Virus record (IMG/VR): IMGVR_UViG_3300005511_000035
Location: 1-38,348 of that record
Length of the DNA stretch: 38,348 nt
DNA from: a virus
Reading direction: 5' to 3' (one strand)
Made by a program: the position numbers and the translations under genes. The notes under the pieces are model-generated. The model was not told the origin of the DNA. It saw only the letters and a program-made list of their open reading frames with translations, and made no database searches. Every line of letters begins with the position of its first letter. The first letter of the stretch is position 1. Of this stretch, positions 23,463 through 31,588 are shown one piece after another.

Positions 23463-23485
23463 GGGGCTAGGTCCGCGATGTCGCC

Positions 23486-23505
23486 GTGTGCAGACGTCTG
23501 CACAC
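23486..23505. repeat. Dispersed palindrome, copy 3 (perfect, 20 bp)
   Basis: GTGTGCAGACGTCTGCACAC is a perfect 20-bp palindrome containing the exact 16-bp consensus GTGCAGACGTCTGCAC at 23488-23503. It is intergenic, between the Mor-like gene and gpW, so coding constraint cannot explain it. Confidence 0.9.
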
Positions 23506-23551
23506 CGCAGATGTCAACCGCTTGCACGTCGCCCCGCCCCTCCCTGCGGCG

Positions 23552-23830
23552 TTATTTCCCCGTTTTCATGAGGCGGTACAAGGTGGCGCGGCTGATTCCA
23601 TGCTTTGCCGTGACTTCCTCGGTCGGCATCCCGCTAAGACCATCTGCGAATGCGTGCTCGCGTTCCTGCGCACTAGGATGTTTGCGCTTCTTAGGGATAC
23701 GTACACGCAGCCCGCCGTAGTCGGCTCGCACCATGACTTCGATCATTCTCGCGGCTTCGGCGTCCAGGCCTTCAGCCTGGGCGGCGCGCAGAATCACTTC
23801 AACGATATCTGGATCCGGATCCAAGTTCAT
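23552..23830 (-). CDS. Mor-like HTH regulator
   Basis: This 92-residue protein has the C-terminal pattern of Mor/C-type phage activators: a YGGLRVRIPKK strand-turn followed by a helix-turn-helix ending KHGISRATLYRLMKTGK. The N-terminal helix (DIVEVILRAAQAEGLDAEAARMIEVMVR) probably dimerises. It overlaps the large terminase stop by ATGA. Regulators of this family switch on late genes in Mu. Here the gene lies within the late packaging operon, so it could be a feedback activator or a terminase accessory with a Mor-like fold. Confidence 0.7.
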   Translation of the reverse strand: MNLDPDPDIVEVILRAAQAEGLDAEAARMIEVMVRADYGGLRVRIPKKRKHPSAQEREHAFADGLSGMPTEEVTAKHGISRATLYRLMKTGK

Positions 23831-25905
23831 GCCTGCCCCCTGCGGGTGCCTGCGAGGGAAATCCGACCACCACGAATCACTTCGGGGCGAGCGGGCGCCG
23901 GGGAAAGATTCGCCGCCTGCAGCTCCGCCGCGTGCTGATCGCGAGGACCTTGTGGCGCCGACGGTGGTAACTCCTGTTGCAGGGTTACTTCCTCCGGCGC
24001 AGGAAGGATCGCGGGAGCCATTTTCGGCAAAGGCGGAATAGTTGCGATCGATGGCTGGTCCTCAACCACGGCCAACTGCTTGAACATATCGAGGTTGCGT
24101 GGATTGAGACGCTCACGCAGGCTCTGCCAATAGTGTTCGCTCTTGCGGTTCAAGCCCAGGTGATAAGCGGCAGCGAGGTTATAGACCATCAAGTCGAGTG
24201 CTTCGTTGCGATCACCGGGCTTTTTTTCCCAAACGCTGACCTTAAATCCACGTTTGAATTTCGTCACGCGAAACTCGGCGGTCAGCTGCTCGAAATACGA
24301 TTCCGGCAGGCCTTGAGGGAAATGCACCGCGCCGGCGCCAGCGGACAGCTTCCAGCGGCCCGCCAGGTAGTCTTTGGCGGTGTCAGTGCCGACGAACCAT
24401 AGTTTGCCGCCACGCTTCTCAGCCTTGCCGCGCGGGGTGATATCGACGATCGTCGGTTTCGAACTGATGATGGGGCGGCCTGGCCGGGATGCGCCTTTAA
24501 TCGCGTGCACGCCACGGCGCCGCAGCGTATAGGTGAAATCATAGACGTCCTGAGTGTGGGCGCCGCCCGAGTCGACGAAGGCGGCCTCGATCCCCAGCAA
24601 CTCGCCGTACGCGTGCCTGTAGCGAGTTTGCAGCAAGCGATCGGCCTTCTTCCAGGTGGCCTCGTCCGATGGGTCGCCGTGAATCACATGGAAGTCCACG
24701 ATCCAGGACTCCAGGCCTTCGCCCCAAGCGACGGCCTTATACTCCAGTCGGTCGTTCTGCGTGTCGATCGCAGCCGTCAGCACCAGACCTTCCGCTGGCA
24801 CGGTGCCGAGCTTGTACGCTTCCACACGCGCCATCAAGTCCTCATGGCGGGTCTTTTCTTTCGCCCGCGCCCAGCACCTGGCAAGCCGCGTGTTGTAGAA
24901 GGTGATCATCTGCTCGTCGCTGCCCGCGTCCAGCTTTGTCTTTGCCTCCTGGTATTCATCGAGCAATGCCTTCCAGGGAAGCCAGCCGTACGGTGCAAAC
25001 ATGGCGCTGATTGTGAAGCTCTCGGTCTGCCCGTCACCCACTACGCCGTCAGACCATGCCCCGCGCGCAAACATGCGGTTTTTATCCCGCTCATGGTGGA
25101 TCGCGCCGCACTCCATGCACGGATATTCGGCTGTTTCGCCATCCGGCGACAGCTTGAGGTTTTCAAAGACCAACGGCTGCTCCGCTCCGCAATGGATGCA
25201 GTCGGCCAGCGCTTCGCGCCGAGTCCCCTTCTCGTACAGCCCCTCAATGATCGACTCGCCTTCGATGGTCGGCGAGCTGGGGTAATACGCCTTGCGATTG
25301 CGTTCGAACGTAGTTTGTCGCGCTTCCGCCAGTTTGACCGGATCGCCCTCGCCGTCCACGTTGCCCACGGCGCGGTCCACCTCGTCGAATAGCACCCGCC
25401 TGGCCGGCAGTTCGGAAAGGTTGGCCGCCGCGCCGGCGGTCACGATGGTCAGCGCTCCGCCCACGTACTCCTTGGTGTCGGTAGTGTTGACCGAATCGCG
25501 CGACCTGGGCGACGCGACACGCTCCTTCAGCTCGGGAACCGCCTCGATCGTCTTGGCGATCCTGGTGCTCGTGCGCTTTTGCAGTTTCCCCGTCGGGAGG
25601 ATCCAGAGGAAATTCGACGGCGATTGGTGGACGCTGGCGCCGAACCAATTCAGTCCTACCTGAGTCTTGAGCATCTGGGAAGCGCCCATCAGCGCGACCC
25701 GCTTGCATGGATGGTTATCGGACAAGCAGCGCATCACTTCCCGCCCATGCGGCGTGCGGCTGGTCCTGTATTTGCCGTATTCATTCGCGCCGGTAGACTT
25801 GGGAATGATCATGTAGCGATCGGCCCACTCGTCGACCGTCATATTGGGATCTGGTTCAAGACCACGACCAAACGCGTCGGGTACTACGTGAACTGCCGGT
25901 GTCAT
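23827..25905 (-). CDS. Terminase large subunit, GpA family
   Basis: The 692-residue ATPase/nuclease drives DNA packaging. The N-terminal translocase has the GpA form of Walker A, MGASQMLKTQVGLN, and acidic Walker B VLFDEVDRA. The central zinc-like pairs DCIHCGAEQ and YPCMECGAIHH are characteristic of GpA. The C-terminal nuclease region includes TAAIDTQNDRLEYKAVAWGEG, AAFVDSGG and DLMVYNLAAAY. The Pro-rich end (PPLPKMAPAILPAPEEV) may contact the portal. Length and order match lambda gpA, implying cos-type packaging is more likely than headful. Confidence 0.95.
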   Translation of the reverse strand: MTPAVHVVPDAFGRGLEPDPNMTVDEWADRYMIIPKSTGANEYGKYRTSRTPHGREVMRCLSDNHPCKRVALMGASQMLKTQVGLNWFGASVHQSPSNFLWILPTGKLQKRTSTRIAKTIEAVPELKERVASPRSRDSVNTTDTKEYVGGALTIVTAGAAANLSELPARRVLFDEVDRAVGNVDGEGDPVKLAEARQTTFERNRKAYYPSSPTIEGESIIEGLYEKGTRREALADCIHCGAEQPLVFENLKLSPDGETAEYPCMECGAIHHERDKNRMFARGAWSDGVVGDGQTESFTISAMFAPYGWLPWKALLDEYQEAKTKLDAGSDEQMITFYNTRLARCWARAKEKTRHEDLMARVEAYKLGTVPAEGLVLTAAIDTQNDRLEYKAVAWGEGLESWIVDFHVIHGDPSDEATWKKADRLLQTRYRHAYGELLGIEAAFVDSGGAHTQDVYDFTYTLRRRGVHAIKGASRPGRPIISSKPTIVDITPRGKAEKRGGKLWFVGTDTAKDYLAGRWKLSAGAGAVHFPQGLPESYFEQLTAEFRVTKFKRGFKVSVWEKKPGDRNEALDLMVYNLAAAYHLGLNRKSEHYWQSLRERLNPRNLDMFKQLAVVEDQPSIATIPPLPKMAPAILPAPEEVTLQQELPPSAPQGPRDQHAAELQAANLSPAPARPEVIRGGRISLAGTRRGQA

Positions 25906-26441
25906 TCGCTGGCGCCCTCCACATCTACCCCGATCCTCGATTTGAACGAAAGCGCCATGCTGGCAAGCAGCGCGCGGTGCTCGCGCTCAATGACTTCCTC
26001 GCACTCCTCTGCGGTGGCCAGGCCCGCCACATCGCCAGCGATGCGGCGCGAGCAGTTCGCGAGCCCATCGCGTAATGCTCGCGCGATCTCGAAGGTAACC
26101 GCCTCCACCTCCACCTTCACCAGGTAGAGCCCCGCCATCTCCGCAGCCTTGATCTCGGCTTGCAGCGCCTCCGCCTCCTCCCTCCGCGCGCGGCTGCTTT
26201 CGTAGGTGGTTGGGGCTCCTCCGCCCTCCACGCCGCCAGGCTTGCCGGAAGCGGAGGCCTCGGCCCCGCGTCGGCTATTGGTGCGTGCGCGCGTGTGCTT
26301 GTGGTACAGGTGCGTCGCGTATTCAGCATCGACCGCGCCGTCTGTGACAGGAATTCCGCACCGCTCGATGGCGGCGTACCCTTGCTGCCTAGAGATGCCG
26401 AGCGATTCTGCCCACTTTGCGATTTTTGTCAGGTTTGGCAT
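25902..26441 (-). CDS. Terminase small subunit, Nu1-like
   Basis: The 179-residue protein begins with a DNA-binding helix-turn-helix, LTKIAKWAESLGISRQQGYAAIERCGIP, like Nu1-type packaging proteins. A variable Gly/Ser/Ala linker (70-95) follows, then a long helix (SRARREEAEALQAEIKAAEMAGLYLVKVEVEAVT in two pieces) and a C-terminal helical region that should bind the large subunit. The start at ATG 26441 lacks a strong ribosome site. The gene overlaps the large subunit by ATGA. It would recognise the phage packaging site, candidates for which lie just upstream. Confidence 0.85.
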   Translation of the reverse strand: MPNLTKIAKWAESLGISRQQGYAAIERCGIPVTDGAVDAEYATHLYHKHTRARTNSRRGAEASASGKPGGVEGGGAPTTYESSRARREEAEALQAEIKAAEMAGLYLVKVEVEAVTFEIARALRDGLANCSRRIAGDVAGLATAEECEEVIEREHRALLASMALSFKSRIGVDVEGASE

Positions 26442-26477
26442 GTACTGTGTTGCTTGTCAGGGAAGTTGTCAGGAAAT
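26426..26477. repeat. Three direct TTGTCAGG repeats at the small terminase start
   Basis: TTGTCAGG occurs at 26426-26433 (inside the first codons of the small terminase), at 26454 and at 26466. The last two form a tandem 12-bp repeat, TTGTCAGGRAAK, spanning 26454-26477. Direct 8-bp repeats next to the small terminase gene resemble the R sites of a cosB region, but could also be a promoter operator. The gap 26442-26560 has no gene. Confidence 0.5.
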
Positions 26478-26560
26478 GTTTTCGGCTCCGGCTAGCGCGG
26501 CGACGGGGCCTGAATTACCCTCGTCCGGCCAGGTCGCCGGGAGTACCTTGATGGGGGGGG

Positions 26561-27319
26561 CTACCCCCGCAGCCTGGCTCTCGCTACCGCCTTGCCCCAC
26601 TCAGTCTCGAACTGGCGAGGGAACTGTGCGTTTGCCTCGGCTTGGCCCACTTCGAAGAAGCGCAGGCGGGGGCGATAGGTCAGGGACTGGACGAAGATGA
26701 ACACCGGGCGCACCGCCGTGCCATGCGCGAAGCGACGCTTGAGGTAGATTCCCGGCGCCAGTCCGCGATTCTTTCGGGGCAGTGCGAAGTAGGTCACGCC
26801 CTGGCGCGCGACCGCGCGGTTGGAGCGCGTGCTGCCGCTGGCGCGGGATTCAAAGCCTGCGCCGCGCTGCAGCTTGAGCTGGGACAGGATCTGAACGATC
26901 TGGCTGCGCTTGACGTTGCCATTGCCATCCAGTTGCGCGCCTGCAGCAGGCACTGCGAACCATCCTGCCTGCATAAGATTGGAACGTTGCAGCAATCGCT
27001 CCATTCCCTTCAAGCCACGGATACCACCGTAGATCTGCGGCAGCAGGAAGCGATCTGCCGGCGTACCACGCCCACTCGGGTTGTCCTTGACCCAGAGCTT
27101 CGCCTCCAGGTTCTGCTTCGTCGCCGCCTTGACGAACGTCCCGTTCAAGGCGTACGAAGTCGGGCGATCAAACGAGCGTTGCATCTCGTCCTTGATGGCG
27201 GCCTGGGCGGCCTTGATCGAGCGCGTCAGCGAAACAGCGGCCACGAACGGCGCCTGGTTGCCCAGGTCTTTCAGCCGCTGCGCGACGTCCGGAAAGTTAT
27301 CTTTTACTGTGACCTTCAT
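26561..27319 (-). CDS. gpZ-like minor tail/connector protein
   Basis: The start is ATG 27319 (MKVTVKDNFPDVAQRL; 252 residues), preceded by AAGGGAGAAG; the frame above it runs into the repeat cluster. The N-terminal helix plus VSLTRSIKAAQAAIKDEMQRSFDRPTSYALN in two pieces resembles lambda gpZ-like minor tail proteins, which complete the tail end that joins the head. Later parts are basic (RSQIVQILSQLKLQRGAG, APGIYLKRRF). Its place upstream of the small terminase, away from other tail genes, is unusual for lambda. A run of eight G (26553-26560) lies immediately after the stop. Confidence 0.7.
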   Translation of the reverse strand: MKVTVKDNFPDVAQRLKDLGNQAPFVAAVSLTRSIKAAQAAIKDEMQRSFDRPTSYALNGTFVKAATKQNLEAKLWVKDNPSGRGTPADRFLLPQIYGGIRGLKGMERLLQRSNLMQAGWFAVPAAGAQLDGNGNVKRSQIVQILSQLKLQRGAGFESRASGSTRSNRAVARQGVTYFALPRKNRGLAPGIYLKRRFAHGTAVRPVFIFVQSLTYRPRLRFFEVGQAEANAQFPRQFETEWGKAVARARLRG

Positions 27320-27354
27320 CTTCTCCCTTCCAAACTGTGATCTTGAACTACGAT

Positions 27355-27614
27355 GCAGGGTTTTCCGGCTTTGTCTTAAACCCTGCTCCGTTGAAACCCG
27401 CACCAATACTCACTTAGAGCAGGGTATGCATGGTTACAGGGTTGATTTACATGTGGTCATTCAAAAAAAACATACCAATGACCCAGACATAGATTTCCGC
27501 ACACGTGCGCCCCACCCTGCTTACCCTGCAACCCTGCTACAACCGCCTATCCATGCGGGTTTGCGCGGAGCAGGGTTTGATTCCAACCCATGCCAACCCT
27601 GCATCGAACCCTGC
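27355..27614. repeat. ACCCTGC repeat cluster, candidate origin or packaging site
   Basis: Nine exact ACCCTGC heptamers in both orientations lie within 260 bp; six are AACCCTGC (27355 minus, 27379, 27530, 27570 minus, 27595, 27607). TACCCTGC is at 27419 (minus) and 27522, CACCCTGC is at 27513, and a near match is at 27436. Longer words recur, such as CGGAGCAGGGTTTRA (twice) and AACCCTGCATCG (twice). The cluster starts just after the primase-helicase stop and reaches upstream of the gpZ start, with no protein gene inside. Iterons for replication start or terminase binding are the obvious candidates. Confidence 0.72.
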
Positions 27615-27615
27615 A

Positions 27616-30315
27616 TTACTCGGCCCGCACATCGGCCAAGTCCCTGAATTTGTCGATCTCCGCCTCCAGCTGCTCCTTGTCGGGATTGCCGATCTCAAAG
27701 ACCATCCGCGACTTCGGCTGCTTTTTGCTCACTGATACCTTCCGCTTGACCTTGTGTTCGCGACTGGCGATCAGGCCGGCGAACTTGCACAACGTCAGCG
27801 CCTTCTCGCCGCTCTTGTCACACCAGCGCCGGTAGATGCGGTACAAGTCCTCCGACAGGCACGAACTGTACGGCGCGTCCAGATAGCCATCCTTCCACGC
27901 ACGGTGGAATGACATCCAGCCGCTGAGCCCGAACTCGATCACGCGCTCCTTCGCCAGTGTCATCGGCGGCTTGGTGTGCTCGTTGAAGGTGCCGAGGTCC
28001 AACGTGAGGAGGAAGTGATAGAAGGCTTCAATGGCGCCGGCGTCGATCGCCGCCTTGACCTCGGCATAAAACTCCTCCGACTGCTTTGCCCTGGCTTCGA
28101 TCACCATAAACCGGCGATCTTCCAGTTCGATCGGGATCGGCTGCGGCTCATTGGAGAGGAATACGCTATTCATGTGGTTGCGCTCATCGCGCAGCGGCAG
28201 GTTCTTCTCGTTGATGCTCATGGACCTGCCGGTGATCATGTACTTCAACGTGCCGTTGTGACTGAATCGGTCATCGCGGGAGAGGACCTCCTCGAACAGG
28301 ACGAACAGTTTGCGCGAGCGCCATGCGGTGAATGTTGATTCCAGCTGGTGTTGGCTGGCGACCGTGCCGTAGTCGCCGTAGATCGGGGCGACCACATCCT
28401 GAAAGAATAGGCTTTTGCCGGTGCCCTGCTTCTCGCCGAACATCAGCAGCGCGGTCTGCATCTTTGCACCAGGGTGCTGCAGCGGATACGCCAGCCAGCG
28501 CAGGATCCAGTAGACGCAGTCCTCCACCTTATCTTCGGCGCCGCACAGCGACTCAAGGAGCGCGAGGATCGGCGTGACCAGGTCTGCATTGGGTTTCGGT
28601 ATCAGCGGCCAGCCCAGGAAGATGTTCACGTGCGAGACGGGGTCCGCCTGTTGCGTAGGGTCGAACACCAAGTTCTTTGCCTCGATGGTCTTACGCAGCG
28701 CGTGTTCCTGCCATTTCGATGTCAACTCCGCCGTATAGTCGGCGCGCACGGCACCCAGGCTCATCACCTGCTGGCCGATGCCGTCCCAAACAGTTTCGGT
28801 ACCGCGAAGCAGAGTCAGTTGCTCGAGCATCTCGCCAAGCTTGCCGCCAGCGCCGCCACCTTCCACCGCGCGTCCACCGACCAGCGTCGGGAGACTTTCA
28901 CGCATCACAGTGCGCCGGGCCGGATCCTTCTCCCACTTTGCGGCCAGGTCTTTACCGACCCAAGCCGCGAAGGCGGACTTCTTCAAACGTTGCTTGCGGA
29001 GTGAGTCCCATACGTCGGTGGTCGGATAGATCAAGGCGAAGTGGGACAGCAGCCCCTCCAGCGTTGGCACCGTCAGGCTCGTCGGCCCCGCCTGAACCGG
29101 GGGCGCGGGGGGCTCGGAAACGTGATCGGGAGCGGACTCGGCTTCCGGTACAGGAACAGGCACTGGGCCGCTCGACGCCGCGAGCGCGGTCAAGACTTGG
29201 GCACGAACCTCCCCCAACGATTCCTGTACGTGCAAGTCATTGAAGTCGGTCCATTTATTCTCGCCACGATCCTTGAACACTGGCCAGACGACGCGCGCGT
29301 TGCCGACCTCACGTGCAGCGGCGCGCGCGCTGGCAATGCCTGCATTCTCAAATTTCCAGATCTGGAAACGCCGGCCTGACCGCACATCGGCCTCAACATA
29401 ATCGGTACCGGTCAAATCTTTGCGCCAGGTGGCGCGCACGGTCACTTGATCACCCGCTTCGTTGTGCAGCACGTGATCCGTACCGTCAATGGGAGGTGCG
29501 GCAACACCGAACTCGGTCAAAACGTCGCGCTCATACCGCTGGACTAGTTGCCAGTCATCGTCAGCGAAGAAGATCAGTTCGGCGTCCGGGAAGTCTCGCC
29601 GCAGCTGGCGCGCGATGTGCACCAAGTTGCCGGCGCTGAAGGCGACCATAAGCGGCAGCACCTCGTTGGCAGCCATGCGAACGCTTCGACCACTGGCGTA
29701 TCCTTCGGCGAGCCCGATCTGAGGAATGCTTGGGGACAGAGCACCCAGCAGGCAGCTGACCCCAATGGTATCGGCGCCGGCATTGAACTTCTTCTCCCCC
29801 TCGGCATCGATTTTTTGGACGCACATCAGCTCGACGTTGCCAGGCTTATAGCGCCGCGCCGGGATCAGCAGCATGCCGTTTTCGTCGAGGCGCACGCCCT
29901 CACCGGACACTTGCTTGCGAACCAGATAAGGGTGGGCGGCAGCGTCCGTAGCGGGCCTAGCCTGACGCCATTGCATGCGTGCGCGGCCAGCTGCTCGCTC
30001 CACCACAGCAGCCCGGCGCGCTTCCTCCTGACGCGCCTTTTCTTCCTGTCGGCGCTTGATCTTGGCGAGCTCCGCTTCGCTTACGCCTGACCAGTCGGGT
30101 TCGATCTTGACTGTTCCCGGATCACGGCCTTGCCAGCGCCCAAAAGCGCCAGTGACTATGAAGCGCCCGTCGTCGAGCTTTTCTTCAACCAACTTGTACC
30201 AGGACTTCTTGCCCTTGCCGAACTTTCGGAACTTCCCGCTGGTATCCAGCGGAGTCGGCGGCAGTGCAGGTAGCACCGCCGCCATCTGGGCCAGAACCTC
30301 GTTAACCGTCGTCAT
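27616..30315 (-). CDS. Replicative primase-helicase (Toprim + SF3-like ATPase)
   Basis: The 899-residue protein combines an N-terminal region with KKSWYKLVEEKLDDGRF, a Toprim-like domain (EGYASG with E204; FFADDD at 249-254) and a C-terminal P-loop helicase of the DUF5906/NrS-1 polymerase kind. In the helicase, Walker A is GEKQGTGKS (627-635), Walker B is FVLFEEV (671-677), sensor is SNEP (721-724) and the arginine finger is DRR (733-735). About 70 residues are inserted between ADDD and ENAGIASARAAA within the Toprim part. Such proteins prime and unwind phage DNA at the origin. It is transcribed leftward from the Cro-side promoter. Confidence 0.9.
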   Translation of the reverse strand: MTTVNEVLAQMAAVLPALPPTPLDTSGKFRKFGKGKKSWYKLVEEKLDDGRFIVTGAFGRWQGRDPGTVKIEPDWSGVSEAELAKIKRRQEEKARQEEARRAAVVERAAGRARMQWRQARPATDAAAHPYLVRKQVSGEGVRLDENGMLLIPARRYKPGNVELMCVQKIDAEGEKKFNAGADTIGVSCLLGALSPSIPQIGLAEGYASGRSVRMAANEVLPLMVAFSAGNLVHIARQLRRDFPDAELIFFADDDWQLVQRYERDVLTEFGVAAPPIDGTDHVLHNEAGDQVTVRATWRKDLTGTDYVEADVRSGRRFQIWKFENAGIASARAAAREVGNARVVWPVFKDRGENKWTDFNDLHVQESLGEVRAQVLTALAASSGPVPVPVPEAESAPDHVSEPPAPPVQAGPTSLTVPTLEGLLSHFALIYPTTDVWDSLRKQRLKKSAFAAWVGKDLAAKWEKDPARRTVMRESLPTLVGGRAVEGGGAGGKLGEMLEQLTLLRGTETVWDGIGQQVMSLGAVRADYTAELTSKWQEHALRKTIEAKNLVFDPTQQADPVSHVNIFLGWPLIPKPNADLVTPILALLESLCGAEDKVEDCVYWILRWLAYPLQHPGAKMQTALLMFGEKQGTGKSLFFQDVVAPIYGDYGTVASQHQLESTFTAWRSRKLFVLFEEVLSRDDRFSHNGTLKYMITGRSMSINEKNLPLRDERNHMNSVFLSNEPQPIPIELEDRRFMVIEARAKQSEEFYAEVKAAIDAGAIEAFYHFLLTLDLGTFNEHTKPPMTLAKERVIEFGLSGWMSFHRAWKDGYLDAPYSSCLSEDLYRIYRRWCDKSGEKALTLCKFAGLIASREHKVKRKVSVSKKQPKSRMVFEIGNPDKEQLEAEIDKFRDLADVRAE

Positions 30316-30735
30316 TTACTCTTTTTCCTGGCGCGTCGATGCCTTGTAGGGGACGTGCTTGCCGCCCATGACAGAAGGAATATTGCGATAGTCCAGAGCG
30401 CCTTCGCGCAACACCATTGGGCTGCGGCTACGAAGCGGGCGATGCACGCCGCCAACGCGCGGTGCAGCAGGAATGCCAACGTATTGCTCTTTGGGCGGTT
30501 CAAAGCCGAGGAAACGGCGCCCTTCCGCAGTGATCGTCACGACGTCGTCGTTGACGGTGACCAGCCCCGCAATTCGCAAGCGCGAGATGACGACCTGGCG
30601 GAAGTCACCGGTGGATTCGTGCTGGTCGATCTGCGTGCGCAGTTCGCTTACGGTAGCTGGCCGGTGGAGACGGTGGAGCAATGCCAGGCATTTCTCGGCG
30701 CGGCTTCCGCTGCGCGGGAGGGTGTTCTTAGCCAT
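30316..30735 (-). CDS. Winged-helix replication-region protein
   Basis: Residues 13-80 read as a winged helix: CLALLHRLHRPATVSELRTQ, a recognition-like helix DFRQVVISRLRIAGLVTV and a wing NDDVVTITAEGRRFL. The C-terminal 55 residues are basic and Pro-rich (PAAPRVGGVHRPLRSRSP) and look disordered. The 139-residue gene lies just upstream of the primase-helicase, with TAA abutting the next ATG, and overlaps the YmfL-like gene by 8 nt. It could be an origin-binding or helicase-loading partner. No specific family is certain. Confidence 0.66.
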   Translation of the reverse strand: MAKNTLPRSGSRAEKCLALLHRLHRPATVSELRTQIDQHESTGDFRQVVISRLRIAGLVTVNDDVVTITAEGRRFLGFEPPKEQYVGIPAAPRVGGVHRPLRSRSPMVLREGALDYRNIPSVMGGKHVPYKASTRQEKE

Positions 30736-31219
30736 TCGCGACCTCCTCTTTTGCCTGAGGCAGCTTGACTACGTTCGTACGTGGGCAGTACACGGCGAAC
30801 ATCAGGGCCTGGAGCTTATCGAAAGTCCGGTGCACGGTCGCGCCATGCTCCTCGAGACTCTTTCGTTCGCCAGAATCGATCTGACCATCGTTGATCGCAT
30901 CCATGAATTGCTTGAAGTGCTCAGCAAACTCCACGTGCAGTTCGTTGAACACCGCGTGGACTGAATCGTTGTCGACTTGGCCGATATCAGGCAGCTTGGC
31001 GAAAGTCCCGCCGCTCGCATGCGCGATTGCCTCCGCAAAATGGGACGCGCCGGAGAGCTCCTGCAGCAGCATCGCATCGCTGGTGGAGAGGGATTGTCCC
31101 TTGGTCTCATAGACCCGATTCTTAAGCGCGTTTTCGGTCATGCCGAGATGCGCAGCAGCGACCACCCACTTTCCATCGATGGCATTGACCATCTTCACCA
31201 GGGCGCTACGAACTTCCAT
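30728..31219 (-). CDS. YmfL-like (CII-type) regulator
   Basis: The 163-residue protein resembles YmfL of the E. coli e14 prophage: VRSALVKMVNAIDGKWVVAA, a HLGMTENALKNRVYETKGQSL helix-turn-helix, and a long C-terminal helical region (HVEFAEHFKQFMDAINDGQI) suited to dimer or tetramer formation. It is second in the leftward early operon after the Cro-like gene, the place of cII relative to cro in lambda. It may activate lysogeny genes or restrain replication. The ribosome site AGGAGC precedes ATG 31219. Confidence 0.78.
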   Translation of the reverse strand: MEVRSALVKMVNAIDGKWVVAAAHLGMTENALKNRVYETKGQSLSTSDAMLLQELSGASHFAEAIAHASGGTFAKLPDIGQVDNDSVHAVFNELHVEFAEHFKQFMDAINDGQIDSGERKSLEEHGATVHRTFDKLQALMFAVYCPRTNVVKLPQAKEEVANG

Positions 31220-31280
31220 ACAAGCTCCTAAAAAATTATGGTTTTTTTAATACCCGGCCAGTCCTACACTTCGGGAATGG

Positions 31281-31523
31281 CTACTTCGTAGCAACGCCAG
31301 GAGTTAGCAGGGCGTCTCTTGAGACGACCCCCTTGGTCGCTTCCGCGATTTGGGCGGCATAGTTCGTCTCCCCAGTCCATTCGGTTCTGGGGAGCCGGCC
31401 TTTCGCCTTCCATTTACACGCCGAGGGGCCTTTGACGCCGCAAATGCGCGCGATCTTGTTCGGCCCCAGGATGTCAAACGCAACTTCAAGTGCCGTCTTA
31501 TGAGGTGAAATGAGTTTTGTCAT
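31281..31523 (-). CDS. Cro/YdaS-like HTH regulator
   Basis: This 80-residue protein is a compact HTH: TALEVAFDILGPNKIARICGVKGPSACKWKAKGRLPRTEW has the lambda-Cro/YdaS spacing, with recognition helix GPSACKWKAKG. It is the first gene leftward from the operator at 31532. The -10 element ends only 7 bp before its ATG and there is no ribosome site, so the mRNA is probably leaderless. It should compete with the opposing repressor genes for the same operators and commit the phage to lytic growth. An AGTAGCCATT half-operator overlaps its 3' end (31276-31285). Confidence 0.85.
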   Translation of the reverse strand: MTKLISPHKTALEVAFDILGPNKIARICGVKGPSACKWKAKGRLPRTEWTGETNYAAQIAEATKGVVSRDALLTPGVATK

Positions 31524-31559
31524 GACCGCGATAGTAGCCGTTAGCTACTAATTGCGCAA
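31523..31559 (-). promoter_or_regulatory. Leftward early promoter with operator 1
   Basis: Reading leftward, -35 TTGCGC (31554-31559), 17-bp spacer, -10 TACTAT (31531-31536). The spacer holds the palindrome TAGTAGC-CGTTA-GCTACTA (31532-31550), and the -35 lies within ATTGCGCAAT (31551-31560). A protein on the dyad would block the promoter. The same -10, spacer length and dyad recur at 33790-33818. Confidence 0.85.
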
Positions 31560-31588
31560 TAGCCAGCAGGAACTGTTTGGAGGTTATA

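Noticed and set aside
23552-23830. Small terminase identity for the Mor-like HTH gene
   Set aside because: A Nu1-like gene already lies upstream of the large subunit, and the GG-strand plus HTH pattern fits Mor better.
24505-25392. Plus-strand open frame of 295 codons opposite the large terminase
   Set aside because: Antisense shadow; the terminase motifs on the minus strand explain the open frame.
27355-27614. CRISPR array
   Set aside because: Repeats are 7-8 bp, irregularly spaced and in both orientations, with no spacer structure and no cas genes.
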